DNA of 21,301 nt from JAVBMO01 sp031552355 (GTDB lineage Bacteria; Bacteroidota; Bacteroidia; Bacteroidales; P3), in NCBI GenBank assembly GCA_031552355.1, contig JAVBMO010000035.1:1-21301 (forward strand), given 5' to 3'. Position numbers and translations under genes: made by a program. How positions within the stretch are numbered: the first letter of the stretch is position 1; each line of letters begins with the position of its first letter. Below the pieces are notes generated by a model, which was not told the origin of the DNA, searched no databases, and worked only from the letters and a program-made list of their open reading frames with translations. Of the stretch, positions 8,159-15,893 are shown piece after piece.

Positions 8159-10522
8159 ATGATACGCGGACTTTCCTTCCTCTTGGTTCTATTCACTTGT
8201 TTTCAGTTGAATGCTCAAAAAAATCATACTATCAGCGGCTATATAAAGGACAACGAAACAGGAGATGTTCTTATTGGCGCCAATGTATCTGCAAAGAGTT
8301 TGAAAAAAGGCACTGTAGCCGACATCAATGGACACTATCTATTGACGCTTCCTGCCGGCGCGCACACGCTGACTATTTCTTATGTCGGATATAAAAGCAT
8401 TGACACAACCCTTGATGTAACCGGAAATATACGCCTGAATTTGAATTTATCAATCAATGGCGCACTTGCCGAAATTACCATTACCGACAGCCGTGGCGAC
8501 GTGAATGTACAAAATGCGTCAGGAAGCCGCGTGGATATTCCTTTGGAACGTTTGGAAAACCTGCCTGTTTTGTTTGGCGAAACCGATATTTTAAAAACCA
8601 TCCAACTGATGCCCGGCGTACAATCCGGTGGCGAAGGAAGCAATGGTTTTTACGTCCGTGGCGGTGGCCCCGACCAAAACCTTATCCTGCTCGATGGCGC
8701 TACTATTTACAATGCTTCTCACCTTTTCGGTTTCTTTTCCGTCTTCAACTCTGAAGCCATTAGCTCTGCAGAACTGATTAAAGGCGGCATGCCGGCAGAA
8801 TATGGAGGAAGAACGGCTTCCGTGCTCGACATCACGACCAAAGAAGGGAATATGGACCATTATACCGGCGAAGTCGGCATTGGGCTTATTTCTTCCAAAG
8901 CCACGGTGGAAGGCCCCATTATCAAAAACAAAGCTTCGTTTCAAATTTCGGGACGAAGGACTTATGCCGACATCATCATGAAACCTTTCCTGAAAGGTAC
9001 CAATTATGAAGGTCTTACGTATTACTTTTATGACCTGAACGGAAAAATCACTTACCGACCCACCACCAAAGACGTGATTTCCTTCACGGGTTATTACGGC
9101 CAGGATGTTTTTTCCTTGGGACAAAGTAACTCCAGTTTTTCAAATGATATGTCGTGGGGAAATGGTTTGGCTTCGGTTAAATGGAATCATATTTTTAGCG
9201 AAAAACTTCACGCCAGCCTTGCAGGAAGCTTTGTCGATTACAAATGCGATATTGGACTGAGTGCCGGCGAGATTTACCAATTCAAGTTATTTTCCGGTGT
9301 GCAAGACTGGAATGCCCGTTTGGATTTTGGTTGGAAACCCAACAATACCAACACCGTCAAATGGGGTTTATACTACACTTTCCACAAATTTAAACCTACG
9401 GCCGCCGATGCTTCTTCGGGCGAAACCAAATTCGATTTGGGTACTGCCAAAATATTGAACACAAATGAAGTGTCGGCCTATATTCAACATGAATTTGAAT
9501 TTGGCGAAAAATGGAAAGTAAATTACGGCTTGCGTTATTCTTATTTCGCTTTTGTAGGGCCTTTCACGCGTTATATCATCGACAACGTTTATGATATGAA
9601 CAAAATGGACTCTATCGTCTACCCTTCGGGAAATCTCGTACAAAGCTATCAGGGGTTTGAACCACGTATTAATTTCCGCTACCAATTGGGCAAAAACAAC
9701 TCATTAAAAGCTTCTTATACAAGGAATCTCCAGTATAGCCATTTGACGGCCATGAGCGCCATCAGCCTACCTACCGATGCGTGGTATCCAAGCACCGACT
9801 TGGTAAAACCTCAGATTGCCGACCAGGGAAGCCTAGGATATTTCCACAACTTTCTTGACAACACTTTGGAAACTTCGGTTGAAGTGTATTACAAATACAT
9901 GCAAAACCTGATAGAATATCGCGATGGAACCGACCCAACACGTTCTCAGCAAACCAATAGCGACTACGACTTTGTGTTTGGAAAAGGGCAAAGCTACGGA
10001 GTGGAATTTTTTATCAACAAAACCATGGGAAAACTTACCGGTTGGATTGGCTACACGCTAAGCTGGACAACCCGGAACTTTCCCGATATCATGGAAAATA
10101 AAACATTCTATGCCAAATATGACCGCCGCCACGACGTTTCCATTGTGCTCACCTACGAACTTACCAAAAAATGGACACTTTCAGGCCTTTGGGTGTTTTC
10201 TTCCGGAAATGCGCAAACCATGCCCGAATCATTTTATCTGATGAATTACAGTTCTGTTACGGAATGGGGCGACAGAAATGGTTGGCGAATGCCCAATTAT
10301 CACCGTTTAGACCTTTCGGCAACATGGTATTTCGCCAAAAAGAAACATTATGACGCCAACCTGAATTTCTCTATCTACAATGTCTATAGCCGACAAAATC
10401 CTTTTTATATTTATTTCGACCAACAGGGCGATATCTACAAAGGCGATGTCAGATTTGTTGCAAAACAAGTTTCCATCTTCCCGATTTTGCCCTCTGTCAG
10501 TTTAACCGTTAAATTCAAATAG
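8159..10522 (+). CDS. TonB-dependent outer-membrane receptor with CarboxypepD_reg-like domain
   Basis: 787 residues. Signal peptide MIRGLSFLLVLFTCFQLNAQ, then a CarboxypepD_reg-like beta-sandwich at about 24-105 (HTISGYIKDNETGDVLIGANV to GHYLLTLPAGAHTLTISYVGYK). The plug domain covers about 120-230 with NLPVLFGETDILKTIQLMPG, GSNGFYVRGGGPDQNLILLD and AELIKGGMPAEYGGRTASVLDI. The rest is a 22-strand-type barrel ending in SLTVKFK. Such receptors import a ligand across the outer membrane using energy from TonB-ExbB-ExbD. No anti-sigma/FecR module or SusD homologue is nearby. Its partner is the DUF4249 lipoprotein 22 bases downstream, a pairing seen often in Bacteroidetes. The ligand cannot be read from sequence: siderophore, peptide or another small molecule are all possible. 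Length and domain order are normal and nothing is truncated. Confidence 0.95.
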   Translation: MIRGLSFLLVLFTCFQLNAQKNHTISGYIKDNETGDVLIGANVSAKSLKKGTVADINGHYLLTLPAGAHTLTISYVGYKSIDTTLDVTGNIRLNLNLSINGALAEITITDSRGDVNVQNASGSRVDIPLERLENLPVLFGETDILKTIQLMPGVQSGGEGSNGFYVRGGGPDQNLILLDGATIYNASHLFGFFSVFNSEAISSAELIKGGMPAEYGGRTASVLDITTKEGNMDHYTGEVGIGLISSKATVEGPIIKNKASFQISGRRTYADIIMKPFLKGTNYEGLTYYFYDLNGKITYRPTTKDVISFTGYYGQDVFSLGQSNSSFSNDMSWGNGLASVKWNHIFSEKLHASLAGSFVDYKCDIGLSAGEIYQFKLFSGVQDWNARLDFGWKPNNTNTVKWGLYYTFHKFKPTAADASSGETKFDLGTAKILNTNEVSAYIQHEFEFGEKWKVNYGLRYSYFAFVGPFTRYIIDNVYDMNKMDSIVYPSGNLVQSYQGFEPRINFRYQLGKNNSLKASYTRNLQYSHLTAMSAISLPTDAWYPSTDLVKPQIADQGSLGYFHNFLDNTLETSVEVYYKYMQNLIEYRDGTDPTRSQQTNSDYDFVFGKGQSYGVEFFINKTMGKLTGWIGYTLSWTTRNFPDIMENKTFYAKYDRRHDVSIVLTYELTKKWTLSGLWVFSSGNAQTMPESFYLMNYSSVTEWGDRNGWRMPNYHRLDLSATWYFAKKKHYDANLNFSIYNVYSRQNPFYIYFDQQGDIYKGDVRFVAKQVSIFPILPSVSLTVKFK

Positions 10523-10544
10523 GATTTCAAAATATTTACAGACC

Positions 10545-11552
10545 ATGAAAACACGTTATTTCATTCTATTTTTACTTTGCCTTGTGGCTTTCGCTGCCTG
10601 CGAAAAAGACATTGAAGTGGACCTTCCGCCCTACGAATCAAAGATTGTGGTTGAAGGATATATCGAAAATGACACCTACCCTACGGTGTTTCTTTCCCTG
10701 AACCAAAGTTTTTCCGAAGGATTCAACTTGCAGGATATTTTCGACCTTGACACAGCTACTTTGATAGAACTCTTAAAAAACGATCCTACTATTTTCAACC
10801 GCCCTTTGAAACCGGAAGAAATTGCTATCTTCGATAATTTCAAAAGTTTTATCGTAATGGATGCCCTGGTAGTTGCAGACGATAATACCACGAAAGACAC
10901 CATGGGCTTGTATATCAATCCCCAAATATTCTTAGGCGATTTCATGACTCCTTTAATTTACAAAGGCACAAAATTCAAAGGCCAAATAGGGGGTGTTTAT
11001 AATCTGAAAATAGAACACCAGGGAAAAGAATACACATCGCAAACCAGCATTACAAAACCCTTTATGCCCGATTCCGTTTGGTTTGAAGAAGAAGACGATG
11101 GCACCAATACCGGTGACATCAATTCCATTATCAGCGACGACCCAAGCCAACGGAACTACTATGCCTATTTTACTCGACGCATAGGGCCTGCGCCGGAAAA
11201 TGCTCCCAAGGACAAATATTTTGTAAAAGGCCGCATGGGCGTTTGGGACGACCAGATTTTCCAAGGTAAAGAAAAATTTGAAATTCCGGTATTAAGAGGA
11301 AGCGGCGGCAATTATGACGAAAAATCTACCGACGAAGTTTCAACACGGTACAAAGTAAATGACAGTGTTGTCATTAAAGTCTGCACAATGGACAACAACT
11401 CTTACTGGTTTTGGAAAACAGCCTCAAGCGGAACTTCTTCAATGTCTTCGCCCGCTTCGACCCAAACGAATATACGGGGTGGAGCTTTAGGTGTTTGGTG
11501 TGGGTATGGAGTAAATTATGTCGGTATCCGTTGTGCGCCACAACCAAAATAA
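10545..11552 (+). CDS. DUF4249 lipoprotein, partner of the TonB receptor
   Basis: 335 residues with lipoprotein signal MKTRYFILFLLCLVAFAAC (Cys19) followed by EKDIEVDLPPYESKIVVEGYIENDTYPTVFLS compared piecewise with the family: an acidic start, the SKIVVEGYIEN strand and a Pro-Thr-Val-x-Leu strand typical of DUF4249. The C-terminus has the family-like ending TNIRGGALGVWCGYGVNYVG. DUF4249 proteins are predicted to sit at the outer membrane next to TonB receptors, perhaps playing a SusD-like capture role. That role is an inference and has not been shown to my knowledge. The 22-base gap indicates one operon with the receptor. At 335 residues it is on the short side for the family. Confidence 0.88.
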   Translation: MKTRYFILFLLCLVAFAACEKDIEVDLPPYESKIVVEGYIENDTYPTVFLSLNQSFSEGFNLQDIFDLDTATLIELLKNDPTIFNRPLKPEEIAIFDNFKSFIVMDALVVADDNTTKDTMGLYINPQIFLGDFMTPLIYKGTKFKGQIGGVYNLKIEHQGKEYTSQTSITKPFMPDSVWFEEEDDGTNTGDINSIISDDPSQRNYYAYFTRRIGPAPENAPKDKYFVKGRMGVWDDQIFQGKEKFEIPVLRGSGGNYDEKSTDEVSTRYKVNDSVVIKVCTMDNNSYWFWKTASSGTSSMSSPASTQTNIRGGALGVWCGYGVNYVGIRCAPQPK

Positions 11553-11556
11553 TTCC

Positions 11557-11564
11557 TACATTTG
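11557..11564 (+). promoter_or_regulatory. -7 promoter box of the antiporter gene
   Basis: TACATTTG followed by C fits TAnnTTTG, and lies just after the DUF4249 stop codon and 33 bases before the antiporter ATG. It suggests the antiporter has its own promoter despite the short gap. Confidence 0.5.
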
Positions 11565-11596
11565 CTATAGCGAATATTCCAAAACACCAATAGTAA

Positions 11597-12844
11597 ATGA
11601 CTCATTTTGAATTACCTTTGTTTACAAACCTGCTAATTTTATTAGTAGGCGCCAGGCTTTTAGGCGAGGTATTCGAACGTTTCAAACAACCGGCCATGAT
11701 TGGCGAAATCCTTGCCGGAATTATTCTTGGGCCTACCCTTTTGAATATTGTCCACAGGACGGAAGCCATTTCCGTGATTTCGGATTTGGGAGTGTTTCTG
11801 CTGGTAATTATTGCCGGTATGGAAGTGAATGTGGACAGCATTATGAAATCCCTGAAAGGGAAAAACGGCATCATTGCCATCACTGCTTTTTTCCTACCTA
11901 TTTTGGGTGGTTTTGCCGTAGGCTATTTCTTCGGAAAAAGCATGATGACCACCATTTTTATAGGACTTTGCATTGCCATTACGGCTCTGCCTGTCAGCAT
12001 CCGGATTTTGATGGATTTGGGTAAAATTAATTCCAGCGCCGGACAGAAAATAATTTCCGCAGCCATCTTTGAAGACGTCTTGGCTCTGACCATGTTGGGG
12101 ATTATCCTGAATGTAAAGGAAACCGACATGACCTTGGTTTCCATCCTTAAAGTGTCGGCCATTTCGTTATTGAAACTTTCGGTTTTTATCGGCATTTTGT
12201 TTTTCAGCTATTTCCTGATTAAAAAAGTATCGAACCACGACAACTATATTGAGAAAAACCTGAACAGCATATTGTCTTTATTACGGGGAAAAGAGTCGCT
12301 ATTTGCCTTATTTTTTGTTTTTGTGCTGGTATTTTCAACCATTACAGAATTGTTGGGTTTCCACTTTATTATCGGCGCTTTTTTTGCGGCTATGCTCGTC
12401 AGCGAAAATCTGATAGGCCAAACGCATTTCAATGCCATTAACAATACGACAAAAAGTTTGGCCATGGGATTTTTGGCTCCCATCTTTTTTGCCGGCATCG
12501 GCCTAGAATTCAGCCTGAACGCCATACAAGATTACAAGCTGCTTGCCGCCATTCTTCTTATATCATATATATCGAAAATTGCAGGTGGGTACATAGGGGG
12601 AAAACTTGCCGGACTAAACAGCACGGTTTCGCTTATCATTGGCACAGGATTGAACGCGCGCGGAATTATGGAATTAGTCATTGCCAATATCGCTTACCAG
12701 TCGGGTTTAATTGATTTGGAAATATTTTCCATTTTGGTAATTATGGGCGTTTTAACAACCATTACCACACCTTCGCTGCTAAAACGCGGCTTCGATGCAG
12801 AAGATAAAGCCTTGAAAAAAGCTCAAGATTCACCACAAATATAG
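11597..12844 (+). CDS. CPA2-type cation:proton antiporter (Na+/H+ exchanger domain)
   Basis: 415 residues, about 12 hydrophobic spans, no C-terminal RCK/TrkA domain, so it matches the membrane-only members of the CPA2 (Kef/NapA/GerN-like) group. Visible marks are RFKQPAMIGEILAGIILGP (residues 28-46), the helix-break motif ITALPVSIRILMDLG (128-142), the ion-binding pair E159-D160 in AAIFEDVLAL, FHFIIGAFFAAMLVSE, FLAPIFFAGIGLEF, and GTGLNARGIMELVIA. Such proteins exchange K+ or Na+ for H+ across the inner membrane. The pair is Glu-Asp instead of the Asp-Asp of electrogenic exchangers. This hints at electroneutral exchange, but sequence alone does not settle ion or stoichiometry. ATG start follows an A-rich stretch. 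Confidence 0.92.
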   Translation: MTHFELPLFTNLLILLVGARLLGEVFERFKQPAMIGEILAGIILGPTLLNIVHRTEAISVISDLGVFLLVIIAGMEVNVDSIMKSLKGKNGIIAITAFFLPILGGFAVGYFFGKSMMTTIFIGLCIAITALPVSIRILMDLGKINSSAGQKIISAAIFEDVLALTMLGIILNVKETDMTLVSILKVSAISLLKLSVFIGILFFSYFLIKKVSNHDNYIEKNLNSILSLLRGKESLFALFFVFVLVFSTITELLGFHFIIGAFFAAMLVSENLIGQTHFNAINNTTKSLAMGFLAPIFFAGIGLEFSLNAIQDYKLLAAILLISYISKIAGGYIGGKLAGLNSTVSLIIGTGLNARGIMELVIANIAYQSGLIDLEIFSILVIMGVLTTITTPSLLKRGFDAEDKALKKAQDSPQI

Positions 12845-13190
12845 TTATTCTTCTCTATAGGTTGTCAAATTTCATTATACAATATATTTCAAAGTATCGC
12901 CGCTATGCGGCTTTCATAAAGGTAGATTTTATGAATTACTACAAAGATTACGCGGCTATGCCGCTTCTAAGCCACAGCGTGGCGACATCTTTGTAGAATA
13001 TTTATAATGTATTGATTGAAAAGCAACATAGTTGCGGCATCTTCTTTATTTATGATTTATTTCATGAAAATTTAAACAACCTCCTAAAACATTTAACAAG
13101 AAATTTTTCTTCTTAAGGCTATATTCTCCAAGAAAATATTATCTTTGACAAATTATAAATCCAATCAAAATTAAAAGGGTTATTACATTT
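12845..13190. repeat. Non-coding hairpin cluster (REP-like, undetermined)
   Basis: This 346-base gap codes for nothing I can see. It holds four 13-base hairpins with the same geometry, a 5-bp stem and 3-base loop: GCCGC-TAT-GCGGC (12899-12911), GCGGC-TAT-GCCGC (12952-12964), GCCAC-AGC-GTGGC (12971-12983) and GCAAC-ATA-GTTGC (13023-13035). The second and third are enclosed by a perfect 10-bp inverted repeat, CTACAAAGAT (12939-12948) and ATCTTTGTAG (12987-12996), so 12939-12996 could fold as a four-way junction. A further stem TTCATAAA / TTTATGAA (12913-12920 with 12928-12935) lies between the first two. GC-rich stems in an AT-rich spacer suggest an inserted, possibly dispersed repeat. The family is not identified. 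Confidence 0.6.
13140..13147 (+). promoter_or_regulatory. -7 promoter box of mltG
   Basis: TATCTTTG fits TAnnTTTG and lies 43 bases before the mltG ATG, downstream of the hairpin cluster. Transcription of mltG from here would not include the hairpins. Confidence 0.55.
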
Positions 13191-14225
13191 ATGAAAAATA
13201 AAAGCAGGAAATTTTTACTCATTTGGCTCTTGTTAATAATCGCTATTTTGGCATTTATTTTTACTTTTTTCTATATAACAGGCGGCAAAATCACCTTACC
13301 CAAAAATCAAAAAACAGCCTATTTATACATTCCGACAAATTCTACTTTTCAAGATGTTTGCGACAGTTTGGCAGAAAATCGCTTTTTGTCAAACCTTATG
13401 CCTTTCAAAGTTATTGCCAAACATATAGAATACAATACTCATGTAAGGGCGGGACGCTATGAATTAAAACAAAATCAGAATATTGTTTCCGTTTTGAGGA
13501 TGTTGAAAAATGGTAATCAAAAACCGATTCGCTTGGTGTTGAAAAAATCGAGGACAAAAGAAGAATTTGCAGGAAAAATTACACGACATTTGGAAACCGA
13601 TTCTTTGACATTTTTGAACCTGTTGTACGATTCTGCTTTTCTGAAAAAATATGAGCTGAATCCCGAAACGGCGCTAAGCCTTTTTCTTCAAAATACCTAT
13701 GAAATTTTTTGGAACACCTCCCCTACTACCTTTTTCGATAAAATGGCAAAAGAAAATCGTCGTTTTTGGAATGACGACCGTTTAAGAAAGGCCCAAAACA
13801 TGAGATTAAGCCCCATAGAAGTTTACATTTTGGCATCCATTGTGGATGAAGAAACCAACAAAAAATCTGAAAAGCCCACAGTATCGAGCGTTTATATGAA
13901 TCGTTTGCGCAAAGGCATGAGGCTTCAAGCCGACCCTACTTCGCGCTTTGCGGCCCGTGCATTTGAAGTCAAACGCATTACCGGCGATATCCAAATTACA
14001 GATTCGCCATACAACACCTACAAACATGCAGGCCTTCCCCCCGGCCCCATCTGCATCCCCGAAGTCAATTCCATTGATGCTGTGTTGGAAAATAAACAAA
14101 CCGATTTTATTTTTTTCTGCGCCAAAGAAGATTTTTCGGGTTATCATAACTTTGCCGTTACCTATTCCGAACACTTAAAAAATAGAGATAGATATTTGAA
14201 AGAATTGAATAAAAGAGGCTTTTAA
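13191..14225 (+). CDS. mltG: Endolytic murein transglycosylase MltG
   Basis: 344 residues of the YceG/MltG family. This inner-membrane enzyme cuts nascent glycan strands within the chain and leaves 1,6-anhydro-MurNAc ends, helping set strand length during peptidoglycan synthesis. The sequence shows a short basic N-terminus and one membrane anchor at about 8-29, then the periplasmic part with an N-terminal LysM-like region (about 40-110: YIPTNSTFQDVCDSLAEN, AGRYELKQNQNIVSVLRML) and the catalytic domain. Key motifs are ILASIVDEETNKKSEKP, in which E221 occupies the invariant Glu position of the family, VSSVYMNRLRKGMRLQADPT (231-250), SPYNTYKHAGLPPGPICIP (272-290) and HNFAVTYSEH near the end. Length and motif order are normal. 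It appears to be a single gene with its own promoter. The next gene has another promoter. Confidence 0.95.
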   Translation: MKNKSRKFLLIWLLLIIAILAFIFTFFYITGGKITLPKNQKTAYLYIPTNSTFQDVCDSLAENRFLSNLMPFKVIAKHIEYNTHVRAGRYELKQNQNIVSVLRMLKNGNQKPIRLVLKKSRTKEEFAGKITRHLETDSLTFLNLLYDSAFLKKYELNPETALSLFLQNTYEIFWNTSPTTFFDKMAKENRRFWNDDRLRKAQNMRLSPIEVYILASIVDEETNKKSEKPTVSSVYMNRLRKGMRLQADPTSRFAARAFEVKRITGDIQITDSPYNTYKHAGLPPGPICIPEVNSIDAVLENKQTDFIFFCAKEDFSGYHNFAVTYSEHLKNRDRYLKELNKRGF

Positions 14226-14309
14226 TTTTGCATAGACATTTTTTACCTCCTACAAAATCTACCTACCACAAAATTCTTGAAAATATTATATAAATAGCAA
14301 AAAAGAAAT

Positions 14310-14317
14310 TACCTTTG
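14310..14317 (+). promoter_or_regulatory. -7 promoter box of the DUF4878 lipoprotein gene
   Basis: TACCTTTG followed by C is a full TAnnTTTG match 18 bases before the ATG at 14336. It contains an in-frame TTG at 14315, which is excluded as a start because it lies within the promoter box. Confidence 0.6.
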
Positions 14318-14335
14318 CAAAAAAATATAACTTTT

Positions 14336-14833
14336 ATGAAAAATATTAAATTCCTTTCATTTTTAACATTAGCAGGAATTCTCGTATTTACTTCCTGCAA
14401 CAAAGAAGAAAAAGAAATCAAAAAGACGGCTGAAGGTTTTTTGAATGCTATTAACATGCTGAACATTAGCGAAGCAAGAAAATATGCTACTGAAGAAACT
14501 GGTAAAACTTTGGATATTATGGAACAAGGTTTGGCTTTGCAAAGCCCTGAAATTCTTGCCGAAAGCCGCAAAGAAGCTGCAAACAAAAGCTACGAAGTCA
14601 CCAAAGTCGAAATCAAAAACGATGAGGCAATTGCTTCATGCAAAATGACCGACAAAACCAATCCTGATACTAAATCGCCAATGGAAAGCCTACGCTTGAA
14701 AAAAGTGGATGGAAAATGGTTGGTAAACCAACCTAAGGAATCGGATATTGACAACTCTTCGGATGACGAGACTTTGCCTACCGAAGAAAACGTTGAAGTA
14801 GAAGAAGTTGTAACCGAACAACCTGCAAAATAA
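14336..14833 (+). CDS. DUF4878-like small lipoprotein
   Basis: 165 residues. The signal MKNIKFLSFLTLAGILVFTSC has a clear lipobox with Cys21, followed by NKEEKEIKKTAEGFLNAINMLNISEARKYA split over a Lys/Glu linker. The KTAEGFLNAINMLNISEARKYATEET segment and the later VTKVEIKNDEAIASCKMTD and LRLKKVDGKWLVNQPKE strands match the cystatin-like fold of DUF4878 and related NTF2-like lipoproteins, where a helix carrying the aromatic FLNA precedes a curved sheet. The C-terminal 30 residues are almost purely acidic (SDDETLPTEENVEVEEVVTE), likely disordered. No enzymatic role is known. It is probably an envelope-anchored binding protein. The start is fixed by the promoter box at 14310-14317. Two more genes follow closely on the same strand (gaps of 31 and 9 bases). 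Confidence 0.8.
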   Translation: MKNIKFLSFLTLAGILVFTSCNKEEKEIKKTAEGFLNAINMLNISEARKYATEETGKTLDIMEQGLALQSPEILAESRKEAANKSYEVTKVEIKNDEAIASCKMTDKTNPDTKSPMESLRLKKVDGKWLVNQPKESDIDNSSDDETLPTEENVEVEEVVTEQPAK

Positions 14834-14864
14834 ATTTTTCGTTATTCAATAAAAAACTTTCACC

Positions 14865-15281
14865 ATGAGTAAAGGATTGGAAATTTTAATCCACAAAGGT
14901 ATCGGAAATATTACTTTCGGCATGTCGAAAAATGAAGTCATTGCTTTGATGGGCGAACCCACCGAAGAAGAAATTTTGGATGTAGATGATGATACTTCCT
15001 CTTCTGTTTATCTTTACGACAACGAACTTTTGATTTTTTTCTTTGAAAACGACAAGCTTTCGTGTATTGAAGTAAATAATGAAGAGGCTACGCTTTTCGG
15101 TGAAAAGGTTTTTGAACTTTCTGAAAAAGAAATTGTAGCGTTGATGGTAAAAAACAATTTTACGAAACAAGATATGGAAACCGAAGCTTGGGGCGAAAAA
15201 ACTATTTCTTTCGAAGAAGCTTCGGTTGACTTTTTCTTCGACGGCGAAGACCTTGTTTCTTTTTCTTTCGGAAAAGCCTGA
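14865..15281 (+). CDS. Small acidic cytoplasmic protein, unknown function
   Basis: 138 residues, strongly acidic, no signal peptide or membrane span. The N-terminus KGIGNITFGMSKNEVIALMGEPTEEEI follows a G-M-S-K-x-E-V-x-x-L-x-G-x-P pattern like the helix-turn of BamE/SmpA-type and some immunity-type small domains. The rest alternates short strands (SSVYLYDNELLIFFFENDKLSCIEV, VDFFFDGEDLVSFSFGKA). It then has a helix LSEKEIVALMVKNNFTKQD. It looks like two copies of a short alpha/beta unit, the second ending in FFFDGEDL..FSF, mirroring the earlier LIFFFENDKLSCIEV. That internal similarity is inferred by eye. It shares an operon with the DUF4878 lipoprotein upstream and the WbqC protein 9 bases downstream. 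I cannot assign a job. Confidence 0.7.
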   Translation: MSKGLEILIHKGIGNITFGMSKNEVIALMGEPTEEEILDVDDDTSSSVYLYDNELLIFFFENDKLSCIEVNNEEATLFGEKVFELSEKEIVALMVKNNFTKQDMETEAWGEKTISFEEASVDFFFDGEDLVSFSFGKA

Positions 15282-15290
15282 TAAGCTGCA

Positions 15291-15893
15291 ATGCAAGAAA
15301 ACGAAATTCTTATTTCCACGGCTTACTGCCCTAATATAGAATACTTTCGTTGTATTACCTCTGCTCAAAAAATTATTATTGAACAATACGAAAGTTTCCC
15401 TAAACAGACTTTCCGGAACCGTTGTACCATTTATTCCGCCAACGGCGTTTTGTCTTTATATGTTCCTTTGCACAAGAACAATGGCGAAAAAACCAGCGAT
15501 GTCCGTATTGCCTACACCGAAAGTTGGATGTTGAAACATTGGCGTGCCATTGAGTCGGCTTATAATTCATCCCCTTATTTTCTTTATTACAAAGATGAGT
15601 TTCGTGATATTCTTTTCAAAAAATATGAGCGGCTTTTGGATTTGAATACCGAAATCCTTCATTTCCTATTGAAGAAACTGAAGTTAAATAAAGACATTCA
15701 ATTCAGTGCCGATTTCCGAAAGCCACAGGATGAGGTATTTGATTTCCGGTACAGATTTTCACCCAAAACAGAACCACAAGGTTGTTTTAAAGAATATTAT
15801 CAGGTTTTTGAAGAAAAGAGTGGATTTCAACCGAATTTAAGCATGCTGGACTTACTTTTTAACGAAGGGCCACAAGCAATACATTTTGTATAA
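15291..15893 (+). CDS. WbqC-like family protein
   Basis: 200 residues with the WbqC family (PF08889) signature order: ISTAYCPNIEYFRCI at the N-terminus, then AQKIIIEQYESFPKQTFRNRCTIYSANGVLSLYVPL (the K-Q-x-x-R-N-R-C motif near residues 38-46), a DVRIAY..SWMLKHWRAIESAYNSSPYF segment, and a later KYERLLDLNTEILHFLLKKL helix. WbqC genes were named from O-antigen clusters and also sit beside peptidase genes in Bacteroidetes. The biochemical activity is not established. Here the neighbours are two small unknown proteins and no polysaccharide genes are close. ATG at 15291 is chosen because the downstream YCPNIEY motif begins within 12 residues. The gene is the last on the plus strand before the convergent gmk cluster. 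Confidence 0.88.
   Translation: MQENEILISTAYCPNIEYFRCITSAQKIIIEQYESFPKQTFRNRCTIYSANGVLSLYVPLHKNNGEKTSDVRIAYTESWMLKHWRAIESAYNSSPYFLYYKDEFRDILFKKYERLLDLNTEILHFLLKKLKLNKDIQFSADFRKPQDEVFDFRYRFSPKTEPQGCFKEYYQVFEEKSGFQPNLSMLDLLFNEGPQAIHFV

Noticed and set aside
8591..9124. Open frame of 177 codons on the minus strand
   Set aside because: Antisense to the plug domain of the TonB receptor, which has clear family motifs on the plus strand.
14886..15386. Open frame of 166 codons on the minus strand
   Set aside because: Antisense to the small acidic protein and the start of the WbqC gene. The Phe/Asn/Arg-rich product is what the reverse of Glu/Lys-rich coding sequence gives.
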